Positions 17,491 through 25,398 of a stretch of DNA of 64,000 nt are shown one piece after another; positions within the stretch are counted from its first letter, which is position 1; each line of letters starts with the position of its first letter. A program made the translations under genes and the position numbers. The notes beneath the pieces were generated by a model. It saw nothing but the letters and a program-made list of their open reading frames with translations, did no database searches and was not told the origin of the DNA. The DNA lies in IMG/VR virus record IMGVR_UViG_3300045141_000199, positions 25,774 to 89,773 of that record; one strand, given 5' to 3'. The DNA is from a virus.

Positions 17491-18963
17491 CTAAATGCGG
17501 CCCATCTCAGAGCCAGTCCAAGCCTGTCGGCGCCCCATGAGCATTGCTGTAGTGTCGGCCTCGATCGTGGTATGAGTGGGAAGGCCGGTATCAAGCTGTT
17601 CCTCATAGATATCTACGAAATCTTCCGTTTCAGTTTCCTTGCGTTCTTCGGCCTGACTTACGGCATCGTCAGCCGCGATAGCTGTAATGTTCGGAGCGCC
17701 CTCTTTGACGATCCCCCAATGCTGAAGCATCTTGGCCGACACAGCATCGTCATGCTGGCCTTCTGGTGCTCCATACGTCCAGCGGCCGGCGTCAGTGATT
17801 TTGTAGGTATAATTTTCAAACTCATGCAGGGGTTCCTCGTAGTCCAACCGGACTACTCCCTGTTCCATATCCTTTGAGAGCTGCACCACCATGTGTTGCT
17901 TAGTTTTGGTAAAGTTGATAGGCACAACATCGTAGCCGTCTGCTTCCATCTCCTCCACGATCGGATCGCCAAGCCCGGTCGAGTCAATTACTAACGTGAC
18001 ATGGGTAGCGCCTTCAGCTAGCAATTGTTTTACAAAGTTCCGCAGCCTTGCGCGCTGCATTTTCCAGGCAATCTCGTTGAAGCGATCGTAGCCACACGGC
18101 ATCATGTCGTCACAGCTAGCGGCCGAGAACACAGTGAAGTCATTTGACTTAGCAAGATCAACACCAATTATCACGCGGCCTTTAGGTTTTGTTTTTGAGA
18201 CGACTATATCGTCATGGAATCTAAAAACAGCCCCAGCGCTTGAGATGAAGTCAGCCTCGACCTCCTGCTGATAGGTAAGTAGAGGCATGGAATCGGCCAT
18301 CTCTCGAACCTCCTCATCTGGAATGAAGGGGTTAGAGCTGGTGGGAAATTTCCATGATCGATAGAGAGGCTTAGCGTCGTCCTGGCCGCGGAGCCACAGG
18401 TAGTAGAACCAGTTACGGCCGCGAGGAGTCGAGATCATTAGTGCCGAGCCTTCACGATCCATAAGCGTCGGACGGACAATCGTCTCCCATACACCCTTTG
18501 GCATCGTGGCAGCCTCATCGAGCACTACGAAATCGACTCCCTCTCCAAGCATGGCCTCCGGGCGCTCGGCTGAATAGAACTCCATGCGCGAGCCATTCTT
18601 GAACTTCAGGATCACGCTTCGGCCAGCATCAAAAGCCGAGTCTAGCTGGGGCGGGTGCGTTAATACGTCGTCGGGAAGCTGGCGAAGTACCTCTCGATAA
18701 CCACGCTTTACAACCTTGTAGGTCGGGGCGCACCACCACACCATTTGCTTCGGGCGACGGCAGCGTAACAGCGCCTTCTTGGCGCCTATTACTGTCTTAC
18801 CGAATCGTCGGCCGCAGCAAACGATCTGGAAACGTGCATGGTTTTCCATGATCTCCCGCTGGCCGCCGTCATGCGGAATGACAACCTTTTCTTGCAGCTC
18901 TAAGAGAAGTTTGGCGGCCGCGTCTGGATCAGATTCAACTAATTGCTGAAGCTTACTGTCCAT
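17491..18963 (-). CDS. terL: Terminase large subunit
   Basis: This 490-residue packaging motor has Walker A GRRFGKT at residues 51-57, Walker B VVLDE at 146-150, a coupling STPRG at 178-182, and an RNase H-type nuclease domain with GVDLAKSND (D269), VIDSTGLGD and a final HDDAVSA. It pumps DNA into the prohead and cuts concatemers. The gene is on the strand opposite to the head and tail genes and convergent with them, far from where terL usually sits. Its ATG overlaps the stop of the small-subunit-like gene. Confidence 0.93.
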   Translation of the reverse strand: MDSKLQQLVESDPDAAAKLLLELQEKVVIPHDGGQREIMENHARFQIVCCGRRFGKTVIGAKKALLRCRRPKQMVWWCAPTYKVVKRGYREVLRQLPDDVLTHPPQLDSAFDAGRSVILKFKNGSRMEFYSAERPEAMLGEGVDFVVLDEAATMPKGVWETIVRPTLMDREGSALMISTPRGRNWFYYLWLRGQDDAKPLYRSWKFPTSSNPFIPDEEVREMADSMPLLTYQQEVEADFISSAGAVFRFHDDIVVSKTKPKGRVIIGVDLAKSNDFTVFSAASCDDMMPCGYDRFNEIAWKMQRARLRNFVKQLLAEGATHVTLVIDSTGLGDPIVEEMEADGYDVVPINFTKTKQHMVVQLSKDMEQGVVRLDYEEPLHEFENYTYKITDAGRWTYGAPEGQHDDAVSAKMLQHWGIVKEGAPNITAIAADDAVSQAEERKETETEDFVDIYEEQLDTGLPTHTTIEADTTAMLMGRRQAWTGSEMGRI

Positions 18964-19424
18964 TATTTCTTAGAGTTTTTCGCTAGGAGTTCTTGCAGCT
19001 CTTTAGCAAAGCCGGCGTCAGATTCGATGGCGTCCATTGCCTCATTGATTGTGGAAACGTCCTTGGCACTGCCTTGAGTCTGAAGGCGTAGTGCTCCACC
19101 TAGATACTCCTTGCGAATCTTCAATAACGTATCAGTGTCAAGTTCATCGGCGTTTAGCAAGCGTTGCTCCATAACCGAGTCCACCTTACGCGCCACTCGA
19201 ATAACACGATCCTCTACAAACTTGAGTACAACTGCCTTAACGATCGGGTTGCGCTTTTCTTCGCCGATCTTCGCTGTTGAGCATCCAAACAAGGACGCCA
19301 TTTCCTTGTTGGTCATGCCGTTGGCAATCGCCATTGCCAGCAGCTCAATTTCCTCGTCGTTCGCAAAAATGCGTTTGACGGCTCCGTTTATCGGATGGCG
19401 ATGCGGAACAATGTCGTTACTCAT
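18963..19424 (-). CDS. Putative terminase small subunit
   Basis: This 153-residue protein has an N-terminal helix-turn-helix of the kind seen in small terminase subunits (EEIELLAMAIANGMTNKEMA, then SLFGCSTAKIGEEKR) and a helical C-terminal region for oligomerisation. The small subunit recognises the packaging site and loads TerL. The call depends on the HTH plus its place directly before terL with a one-base overlap. Confidence 0.7.
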   Translation of the reverse strand: MSNDIVPHRHPINGAVKRIFANDEEIELLAMAIANGMTNKEMASLFGCSTAKIGEEKRNPIVKAVVLKFVEDRVIRVARKVDSVMEQRLLNADELDTDTLLKIRKEYLGGALRLQTQGSAKDVSTINEAMDAIESDAGFAKELQELLAKNSKK

Positions 19425-19771
19425 CTCAATATCATCCCATTTAGTCCGTCAAAATAGGGGGTAATCGACCCGTCAGGCCAAGATAGCCGGCAGGCCGCTA
19501 AGTGTGAATCCGCCGCTAGACAAAGCCGATCAGCCAGGTCAAGACTGATTGTGGGCGTGGACTCACTGAGAACTCGATACACCGTTCGAGTGCTGGTGTT
19601 AGCCTTCTCGGCTATCAGAGAGACGCTTGAGCCGGCGTCCTCATCGTCCGGGCGGACGATCTCCTTCAACACTGTGGCGACATCGATGGTGCAAATGCGT
19701 GGCTCAACTTCCTTGGAATTCTTTTCCTGTTTAGCCGGCTCGTATCCTTCGAGCAGGTATTTCTCTTCCAT
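19421..19771 (-). CDS. Helix-turn-helix DNA-binding protein
   Basis: This 116-residue protein has a Cro/XRE-like HTH in its centre (SVSLIAEKANTSTRTVYRVL) followed by DLADRLCLAADSHL, as in small regulators of actinobacterial phages. The start has AGGAGG seven bases upstream. That ribosome binding site and the start codon are complementary to sequences just upstream (see 19768-19827), so translation may be controlled by RNA folding. It overlaps the terminase small subunit gene by four bases. Confidence 0.75.
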   Translation of the reverse strand: MEEKYLLEGYEPAKQEKNSKEVEPRICTIDVATVLKEIVRPDDEDAGSSVSLIAEKANTSTRTVYRVLSESTPTISLDLADRLCLAADSHLAACRLSWPDGSITPYFDGLNGMILR

Positions 19772-19827
19772 GCTGGCCTCCTAAATTAGCGTGATATTTC
19801 AGCATGGTCACGCTCTCCTTAGGAGGC
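19768..19827 (-). promoter_or_regulatory. Hairpin/pseudoknot able to hide the ribosome binding site of the HTH gene
   Basis: On the - strand, GCCTCCTAA (the end of the Pth2 gene, 19819-19827) is complementary to TTAGGAGGC (19776-19784), which contains the AGGAGG of the HTH gene. Inside this, AGCGTGA and TCACGCT (19808-19814 and 19788-19794) pair. The remaining loop contains CCATGCTG (19800-19807), complementary to CAGCATGG (19768-19775), which includes the start codon. A ribosome finishing the Pth2 gene would open the outer stem. Confidence 0.6.
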
Positions 19828-20325
19828 TTTGTTGTTGACAATTTTCCATTTGGTAGGCGGCCGGCGCCAGATGTTTTCTTCTGTCGTTACAGGTTCGCCG
19901 TATGGAATAGGTGGCGCGATATAAGGCGCCGCTGTTTCTGGATTAAAGTAAGGCGGAGCTTCCTCTTTGTAAAGCTCAAACGCCTCGAAGATGCCGGCAA
20001 TATGAGGATCGTGCTTATCCACCAGCTCACAGCCGATTGCTGTAAGCGATAGACTTTCGATCTCCGTTCGACCCTCGTCAATGATCTTGGCGGCCGCAAT
20101 GTCCCGATCGGTAACATAATCATACGCATTGCGCATATGGCTCTCATTTTTACCGAGCAGGACAATCTTCTTGTAATGACCTGAGCGGTACCAGAGACGC
20201 AGCAGATTAGAGTCTGGAGGGGTCAGCCTGAAGCCCTCCACAGCCGCGTGAGCGGCCTGTGCGGCGATCTTTCCAGGAGACATACCCAAACCCCTGTTTA
20301 CTATTAAATACATGCAAGGGTCCAT
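19819..20325 (-). CDS. Peptidyl-tRNA hydrolase, Pth2 (archaeal/eukaryotic) type
   Basis: This 168-residue protein matches Pth2 in its N-terminal 115 residues: MYLIVNRGLGMSPGKIAAQA with AHAAV, then the central KKIVLLGKNES, then DEGRTEI and LTAIG. The conserved Lys of GKIAAQ and Asp of DEGRTEI are present. Pth2 enzymes free peptides from peptidyl-tRNA left by ribosome drop-off. Most bacteria use the unrelated Pth1. The C-terminal 50 residues (Pro-rich, PPYFNPETAAPYIAPPIPYG) are an extension. The phage's other link to tRNA biology is the set of T-arm-like hairpins at 58.6-63.6 kb. Confidence 0.85.
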   Translation of the reverse strand: MDPCMYLIVNRGLGMSPGKIAAQAAHAAVEGFRLTPPDSNLLRLWYRSGHYKKIVLLGKNESHMRNAYDYVTDRDIAAAKIIDEGRTEIESLSLTAIGCELVDKHDPHIAGIFEAFELYKEEAPPYFNPETAAPYIAPPIPYGEPVTTEENIWRRPPTKWKIVNNKAS

Positions 20326-20534
20326 TAGGCGGCCGCTATTCTATCGACTGCACAATCTATCGCTTTGCGCAATTCGGTCAGCTCTTTCAAAGATACCGTT
20401 CTAGTAGCTGTCATTCCGCTCTCTTCATCTTCAAAGATGATGCGCGCCTTATCCATGCCCGGTAAACACCACACCAGCACTGAATATCTATCCTCCGTGG
20501 GATGATGGACTGTCGATTCTCCTAAGGTAGGCAC
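20325..20534 (-). CDS. Small protein, unknown function
   Basis: This 69-residue protein starts at GTG with AGGAG seven bases upstream, and its stop overlaps the Pth2 ATG. It has a beta-rich first half (RYSVLVWCLPGMDKARIIFE) and a helical end (LKELTELRKAIDCAVDRIA). No family recognised. Confidence 0.7.
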   Translation of the reverse strand: MPTLGESTVHHPTEDRYSVLVWCLPGMDKARIIFEDEESGMTATRTVSLKELTELRKAIDCAVDRIAAA

Positions 20535-21019
20535 AGTGTTGCTCCTTTTATCTCGACTTGACGGTAGAAAAACCCATGCATGATGCTGTCATTGCAGTGA
20601 CGGTTTTCATGCTGAGGAGTAACGAACAGCTCCTTAGCTCCGCCCGCTAAAGCGCGGTCCTTGATCTTTGCTGGCTGCGAGTAGAACTCGATGGCGTTGA
20701 GAGCAGCGATCAGCTTTAGCGCCCCGATTAGCTGGACTGTTCGGAATTCATCGAACGCTAGCTCTTTAGCCTTCCAGGGATAGAGCGCGAAAATCTCACA
20801 TACAATAAGGCTAATGGGGCCTACGTTCTGGTCGGCTCCAATGCCTGATCTGAGTAAGTCCGTCTCACCTTCAGCCAACGGACCTACATTATCCTCGATC
20901 GCGTCATGCACATCATGGGCGAACGGCCAGAGCTTAGTCTGGCCGCCGCCCAATAGCACATCTTCATTCCAAAGTGACCATCCGGTTTCCTCACCCGGGT
21001 CTACGCATAGCATTCGCAT
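20522..21019 (-). CDS. RuvC-like Holliday junction resolvase
   Basis: This 165-residue protein has the RNase H fold pattern of phage RuvC-like enzymes: CVDPGEETGWSLW (first Asp), IVCEIF (Glu) and a C-terminal HENRHCNDSIMHGFFY with the final acidic residue. Such enzymes resolve recombination branches before packaging. It lies in the DNA-processing block near the terminase and overlaps the next gene by 13 bases. Confidence 0.75.
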   Translation of the reverse strand: MRMLCVDPGEETGWSLWNEDVLLGGGQTKLWPFAHDVHDAIEDNVGPLAEGETDLLRSGIGADQNVGPISLIVCEIFALYPWKAKELAFDEFRTVQLIGALKLIAALNAIEFYSQPAKIKDRALAGGAKELFVTPQHENRHCNDSIMHGFFYRQVEIKGATLCLP

Positions 21020-21039
21020 ATATGAAGTTTACCACAAAT

Positions 21040-21486
21040 TCAATATGCTATCTGCCATTCCACTGTTCCAGTCCAAGAACAGCTAGCATGTGCTATATAG
21101 TGAGCGGCCGGGGCATACAAATCGATTGCGCGCGTGTGACCGTTAACCGATCCTCCGCCTCCGCCGATGTCGTTCTTCTCTAGCTTATGCTTACGGTGAC
21201 TGCGGGGGTCACGGACGATGATTTTTGCCTTGTTAGGCAAACCGCCCATATTCGTTCCCATGCCTAACTCGGCGAATGAGTAAGGATGGTTAGGGAGATA
21301 CGCTTCGCGATAGCCGGTGACCAATGCTGGCTCACAATCGCCCCCATAAATCGAGGCGCCCACAGTGTGCCAAGGTCGATGGTGCTTGGCCCACGCCCGG
21401 CTAACGTTTACGTCACAGCGATGTGAATGGCAACCTTTGACATGCGCCGATGCTGGGGATGAAGCTGCAAACATTGCTATTAGCAT
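21040..21486 (-). CDS. Secreted double-psi beta-barrel (RlpA/3D-like) protein
   Basis: This 148-residue protein has a short signal peptide (MLIAMFAASSPASA) and a C-terminal part with KIIVRDPR, then DIGGGGGSVNGHTRAIDLYA, and PAAHYI, the layout of RlpA/3D domains that bind or cleave peptidoglycan. No alternative upstream start exists in frame before a stop. Secreted DPBB proteins are unusual among replication genes; it could act in wall remodelling during infection. No strong ribosome binding site is visible. Confidence 0.65.
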   Translation of the reverse strand: MLIAMFAASSPASAHVKGCHSHRCDVNVSRAWAKHHRPWHTVGASIYGGDCEPALVTGYREAYLPNHPYSFAELGMGTNMGGLPNKAKIIVRDPRSHRKHKLEKNDIGGGGGSVNGHTRAIDLYAPAAHYIAHASCSWTGTVEWQIAY

Positions 21487-21491
21487 TACTG

Positions 21492-21758
21492 TTAGGAAGC
21501 GTCCGATACACCTTCACCATCCTTTAGTTTGAGGGTTGGCCTAATTGATGCTGGCACATAGCGCATGCGCAATGTGTGAGACTCTGATTGCACACGGCCG
21601 TTGTAAATGAGCGACAAGGCTTGTCCTGTTGTGTGAGCGTGGCCGTGATCTTCTAACCACTGCACAAGATCAATGGAAGCTGGTAAACGTCCCTTACGCA
21701 AGACTCGTTCGAGCTTGCGTATCTTTTTGTTGTCCCTTCGATTTTTGGCGCTCACCAT
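21492..21758 (-). CDS. Small basic protein with an S4-like RNA-binding segment
   Basis: The chosen ATG (21758) has GAAAGG four bases upstream; a TTG 12 bases earlier is less likely. The 88-residue protein begins with a basic helix and continues with a segment resembling the S4 RNA-binding fold (IDLVQWLEDHGHAHTTGQAL, then SLIYNGRVQSES). The S4 match is by pattern only. Confidence 0.6.
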   Translation of the reverse strand: MVSAKNRRDNKKIRKLERVLRKGRLPASIDLVQWLEDHGHAHTTGQALSLIYNGRVQSESHTLRMRYVPASIRPTLKLKDGEGVSDAS

Positions 21759-21960
21759 GCAACCTTTCAATAAATTTTTTCCAATTGGCTACGCCCTCCT
21801 CAAGCCTTTTAGTATGGCGTTCGAGTCGGACGGCCTTTTCCTCAGGAGTACGTCGTGCTATCCGTGCCTGCCGGCGAGCGTGCTTGGTTCGTTTGATAGG
21901 GCGGCCGTACAGCCGTTGACGCTGCTCGGACTTATTGAAACGGGGCGGAACTTTAGACAA
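21694..21960 (-). CDS. Small highly basic protein
   Basis: This 88-residue protein is rich in Arg and Lys (RPIKRTKHARRQARIARR) and helical. It overlaps the next gene by 65 bases in another frame, an unusually long overlap here, so one of the two ends may be misjudged. It could bind nucleic acid. Confidence 0.55.
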   Translation of the reverse strand: MSKVPPRFNKSEQRQRLYGRPIKRTKHARRQARIARRTPEEKAVRLERHTKRLEEGVANWKKFIERLHGERQKSKGQQKDTQARTSLA

Positions 21961-22327
21961 GCGGCGTCTCTTCCCGCTTCTCGCTTTGCGGACGCATGTC
22001 CTCAGCTCTGAATATATCCTCCGGAGAAGGACCGGGCTTCACCCGCGTAACTGTGAGGTTGAGATCGGGCTCATCGGGAGTGCTTACAACCTCGTAATCG
22101 CGCTCTAACTCGCGCTCGGGACGATCAAGTACCTCGCCAAACGTAGTCGGTTTGATCGAGATATTGTCACCACCCTGGTCGCCCCACTCCGCGCTACGCA
22201 CGTTAGTCTGTACAGGGCTAGGGCCAATTACTTCAACCTCGTTGTACGCGCGCATATCCACGGCGCCAGTCTTCGGCTCCTTGAATAGGTTCTTACGCTT
22301 TAGGATTGTTCCTCTTTGGTAGCTCAC
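21953..22327 (-). CDS. Conserved phage protein, unknown function
   Basis: This 124-residue protein contains NEVEVIGPSPVQTN, EWGDQGGDNISIKPTTFGEV and LDRPERELERDYEV, a combination I associate with a family found near DNA polymerase genes of actinophages. No catalytic motif. The start overlaps the next gene by four bases (ATGA type). Confidence 0.75.
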   Translation of the reverse strand: MSYQRGTILKRKNLFKEPKTGAVDMRAYNEVEVIGPSPVQTNVRSAEWGDQGGDNISIKPTTFGEVLDRPERELERDYEVVSTPDEPDLNLTVTRVKPGPSPEDIFRAEDMRPQSEKREETPLV

Positions 22328-22524
22328 TTAGTGCTCGCTTTCTTCTTGATTAGGTTTGAGCGTCGGAAGGCCAAAACAGTGCGATGGTTCACCAATTCCG
22401 CCGCGATGCTCGGATGATAGTTCTCATCGATTCCATTTATAGCCTGTGTTAGCTGTTCTATGCGAATCGAAATTCTATCGATTCGTTTTTGACGCCATTT
22501 ATTCAAGCGTTTATCGTACCACAT
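22324..22524 (-). CDS. Small basic helical protein
   Basis: This 66-residue protein is basic and helical (KWRQKRIDRISIRIEQLTQA) without a known family. Its ATG overlaps the stop of the HExxH protein by one base, and its own stop overlaps the next start. Confidence 0.65.
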   Translation of the reverse strand: MWYDKRLNKWRQKRIDRISIRIEQLTQAINGIDENYHPSIAAELVNHRTVLAFRRSNLIKKKASTK

Positions 22525-22922
22525 TATGCAGGCCCCATCTCGTTTACAAAGGCAACTGCTAACACATCCACAGCTTTCTCAAGCTCATGTGAAATGCGAT
22601 TCTGGTAAAGCGTTCGGGCTTCTCGGGACATGAATTCGCCACACGATAAAGCGGCTACTTGAATGTTGTGAAAGTGTAGGTGCATAAGCTCATGGCAGAT
22701 AACCTCGTTGAGCTTAGTTATCGACCAGTTGGGCCATTCCGCATTGATCGCAAATTTGGCCGTCTCATAGTCTTTCGGCGTGTGTATTTCGGCATCGTTG
22801 TCTTCTTCAACCGTGTGTGACCAGTCTAATTCGATTGACCAGTGCGGCAGATTCAGTCGATCGATCCATACGTCGGTGATTCTCTCGACTTGTTTTTGGG
22901 TTAGCTTTTTAGCGGCCGTCAT
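22524..22922 (-). CDS. HExxH metalloprotease-like protein
   Basis: The ATG at 22922 overlaps the polymerase stop (ATGA), the normal arrangement here, so it is preferred over the GTG 12 bases upstream. The 132-residue protein has VICHELMHLHF in the centre (HExxH zinc motif) preceded by WSITKLNE, as in SprT-like or minimal gluzincin proteins, and a C-terminal helix with HELEKAVDVLA. It may be a peptidase acting on DNA-bound proteins; the substrate is unknown. Confidence 0.7.
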   Translation of the reverse strand: MTAAKKLTQKQVERITDVWIDRLNLPHWSIELDWSHTVEEDNDAEIHTPKDYETAKFAINAEWPNWSITKLNEVICHELMHLHFHNIQVAALSCGEFMSREARTLYQNRISHELEKAVDVLAVAFVNEMGPA

Positions 22923-24763
22923 GCGGTCACCCACTCAGGTACAAACAGGCTGCCATCTTTCATGGGCTTGGCATCCGACCAACGATCGTAGATTCCTCCG
23001 TCAGCTTCAAGTGGCACGATTGGTTTATCTCCTTGCCACAGGCGCCCACCGGGCTCCGCCTGTTGGGTTAGACGTTTTATGATTAGCTGTTCGACTTCCT
23101 TGGCATCCTCGGCCGGCACATGAGCTACAACCTCGTCATGAATGAGTGCCACTACCGGGACGCCATCCTTGTGCAAGCTCACGACCGCATCCTTGAGAAT
23201 TTGGGCGGCCGTGCCCTGAATTAGGTAGTTCACGAATTTGTAGGCTTCCTTATCGGCGTTCCAACAACGATAACGTCGGCCCCACATGTCTTCGATGTAG
23301 CCCTGATCCTGAAGGCGATACTCGATACGGTTCTGAAGATTCTCAACCTCAGGGTAAGCTTCGAAATAACGGCGCCGCAGTAGCCTGGCCTCTGCCTGAT
23401 CTACTTTGAGCTGCCGTCTAACAGTTCTCAGCCCACCGCCATAGATAATTGAGAAGTTGTACTTCTTGCCTCGTTGCCGGGCAGATTCAATTCCCATGCC
23501 CGTGCGCTTCAAATCTTTGATCCCAATTAGCTCCGCGGTCATGATGTGCTGATCGGCGCCTTCTCTAACCGCATCCAGCATCCGGCCTTCACCAGCGTAA
23601 CCAGCGAAAACGCGCATCTCAATGTTCGAAAGATCGCAAGCTACGAGCTTGTAACCTGGCTCGGCGCGAATGTTGTAGCGCAGCCGTAGGTCATCGCGCG
23701 GCTGGTTCTGCATGTTGGGGCCGCTGCATGACATGCGTCCGGTTTTAGCTCCGCTCTGACGGTAACTAGCGTGAATGCGGTCGTCGGGAGCAATGAACGG
23801 CTCGTTCCATGATCGCATTGCTTTGTCATACGAGCGGCCGATCATCGGCCGAACATACGTCGAAAGCGTCTTGTATTCTGCTCTGAAATCCAGGACCGCA
23901 CGCGCAAGCTCATCGTCGCAGGCTTCGAGGTTATCTTTGTCGGCTGATTTTACCTTGCCATCGTTGGTTTCCATGAAGCGCATATCTGCTCCGCGCTGTT
24001 CGAGCGCAGCAATGACCTGTGCTGAAGACTTCGGATTGAACTCCGTAAGCTCCGTATTATCGGTAGCTAGGCTGTGACAGCGATCCTCAAGCTCATCAAG
24101 GTTGTTGATAACTTCATTCTCCAGCTTCCGATAAGCCTGTTCATCGGCTGGCAGCCCACGCTTCTCCATTGCATAAAGCGCGTCCATAACATCGCGTTCA
24201 AACTCGTACAATCCAGCAAGCTTTGGCTGTTGGGCCAGCACTTTGTCGTATTCATCGCAGATTGCGCGCGTCAGGTACACATCTTCTAATCCGTACGGGA
24301 TCATTAGCTCGCGTGGTACGTCCGAGTAGTTAGGCTCAACTAATTCTTCACCTTTCTCGGTGGCCTCTTTCTTGCGCGTGGCGCGCTCGGCGATCAGCCA
24401 AGCCTTGACGGCCTTCTGGTGGTCCTTAGCGCTCTCTCCTTGTAATTCCTCCGCTACGTTCTTTAGTGCGACCGACCGGCGCTCATTTATGATGTGCGCA
24501 ACCAGCATCCCATCGTGCCACGAACCATCGCCTGGTAACTTAAATTTATTGGCCGCATCTGCAAATGCTCGGTCGAACTTGGTGTTCCAAGCACGTATGC
24601 CCTCAATCGCGCCCCGACCAAACCATTCTTGAATACGACCGTCGTCTTTCCCCGGGAACAAAGCCTCGCCCTCGCCCGTACCATCCCAAAATTGCATCAT
24701 GAAGGCGCGCTGCTTTTGTGACCATGGCTGAAATCCTGTGGACTCTACATCAAACTCTATCAC
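22919..24763 (-). CDS. DNA polymerase, family A, with 3'-5' exonuclease
   Basis: This 614-residue replicative polymerase begins with a DEDD exonuclease domain (FDVESTG at residues 4-10, WNTKFDRAFADAA, WHDGMLVAH). The polymerase domain has GRMSCSGPNMQNQPR, motif A ACDLSNIEMRVF near 378, motif B RQRGKKYNFSIIYGG near 428 and motif C HDEVVAH near 541. No 5' nuclease domain. It overlaps genes on both sides by four bases, so it is part of a coupled replication operon. Confidence 0.93.
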   Translation of the reverse strand: MIEFDVESTGFQPWSQKQRAFMMQFWDGTGEGEALFPGKDDGRIQEWFGRGAIEGIRAWNTKFDRAFADAANKFKLPGDGSWHDGMLVAHIINERRSVALKNVAEELQGESAKDHQKAVKAWLIAERATRKKEATEKGEELVEPNYSDVPRELMIPYGLEDVYLTRAICDEYDKVLAQQPKLAGLYEFERDVMDALYAMEKRGLPADEQAYRKLENEVINNLDELEDRCHSLATDNTELTEFNPKSSAQVIAALEQRGADMRFMETNDGKVKSADKDNLEACDDELARAVLDFRAEYKTLSTYVRPMIGRSYDKAMRSWNEPFIAPDDRIHASYRQSGAKTGRMSCSGPNMQNQPRDDLRLRYNIRAEPGYKLVACDLSNIEMRVFAGYAGEGRMLDAVREGADQHIMTAELIGIKDLKRTGMGIESARQRGKKYNFSIIYGGGLRTVRRQLKVDQAEARLLRRRYFEAYPEVENLQNRIEYRLQDQGYIEDMWGRRYRCWNADKEAYKFVNYLIQGTAAQILKDAVVSLHKDGVPVVALIHDEVVAHVPAEDAKEVEQLIIKRLTQQAEPGGRLWQGDKPIVPLEADGGIYDRWSDAKPMKDGSLFVPEWVTA

Positions 24764-25398
24764 TTGCTTACCTCAAACTCATTGATGATGGCAGGCCCCT
24801 TCATGAACCACTCGCCAACCATCCAAGCCATGTGGTAGGGCATAAACTTGCAGTGCAGTTCTCGCTCCTTTGCCTTGCCGCCGGGCATCGTTGCAATTAC
24901 TTCTAGCTTGCGGGGGTTACCGGCCTGGTACTGACCTAAACGGCGGGGGATATTGGTAGAGTGGCCGATCTTGACAGCCGAGTTATCACCCTCCATGCCA
25001 ACCAAATAGCACAGGTCCGGCTTGCCTTCCTCGCGTTCGCGTCGTTCCTGTAACTCTACTTTTGCTAATGGGGATAGCGGCGTAGAGTTGCCGTTACCGC
25101 GATGCCCTGCCCTATGAAAACTAGCGCCAGCATAGTCAGAGACATCGCCGCCAAGCGCTTCTCGAACCTCTTGATGCGAAGGATTTCGCTTGTTAGGCCC
25201 GTATCTTATTCGGAGTCCTTCCCTCGTCTTTGTGCAGCGGACGCAGAACGACTGGTAATAAGCATTGATCGTCTTTTTAGCCCTGCTCTTCTGTAAGTAG
25301 AAATCATTGGTTGGTTTCCAGTCCCTACAAATAGAGCATTGAAGTTCAGCTCCGGGAATAGCATCAACCTTCTCCTTTACCCTAGTCTCGACTCTCAT
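24760..25398 (-). CDS. Zinc-finger plus T5orf172 (GIY-YIG-related) protein
   Basis: This 212-residue protein has an N-terminal zinc finger (CSICRDW, FCVRCTK) and a C-terminal T5orf172/MUG113 domain (VKIGHSTNIPRRLGQYQAGN, then HCKFMPYHMAWMVGEWF). The domain is related to GIY-YIG nucleases and often found in mobile or accessory phage genes. A second protein (38365-39102) has the same two elements in the opposite order. Confidence 0.75.
   Translation of the reverse strand: MRVETRVKEKVDAIPGAELQCSICRDWKPTNDFYLQKSRAKKTINAYYQSFCVRCTKTREGLRIRYGPNKRNPSHQEVREALGGDVSDYAGASFHRAGHRGNGNSTPLSPLAKVELQERREREEGKPDLCYLVGMEGDNSAVKIGHSTNIPRRLGQYQAGNPRKLEVIATMPGGKAKERELHCKFMPYHMAWMVGEWFMKGPAIINEFEVSK

Noticed and set aside
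17440-17492. GCATCAT repeats and a short palindrome behind terL as a terminator
   Set aside because: The hairpin has almost no loop and no U tract; only the + strand terminator at 17407 is convincing.
24067-24289. Additional small genes within the polymerase region
   Set aside because: They are shadow frames inside a well-supported polymerase coding sequence.
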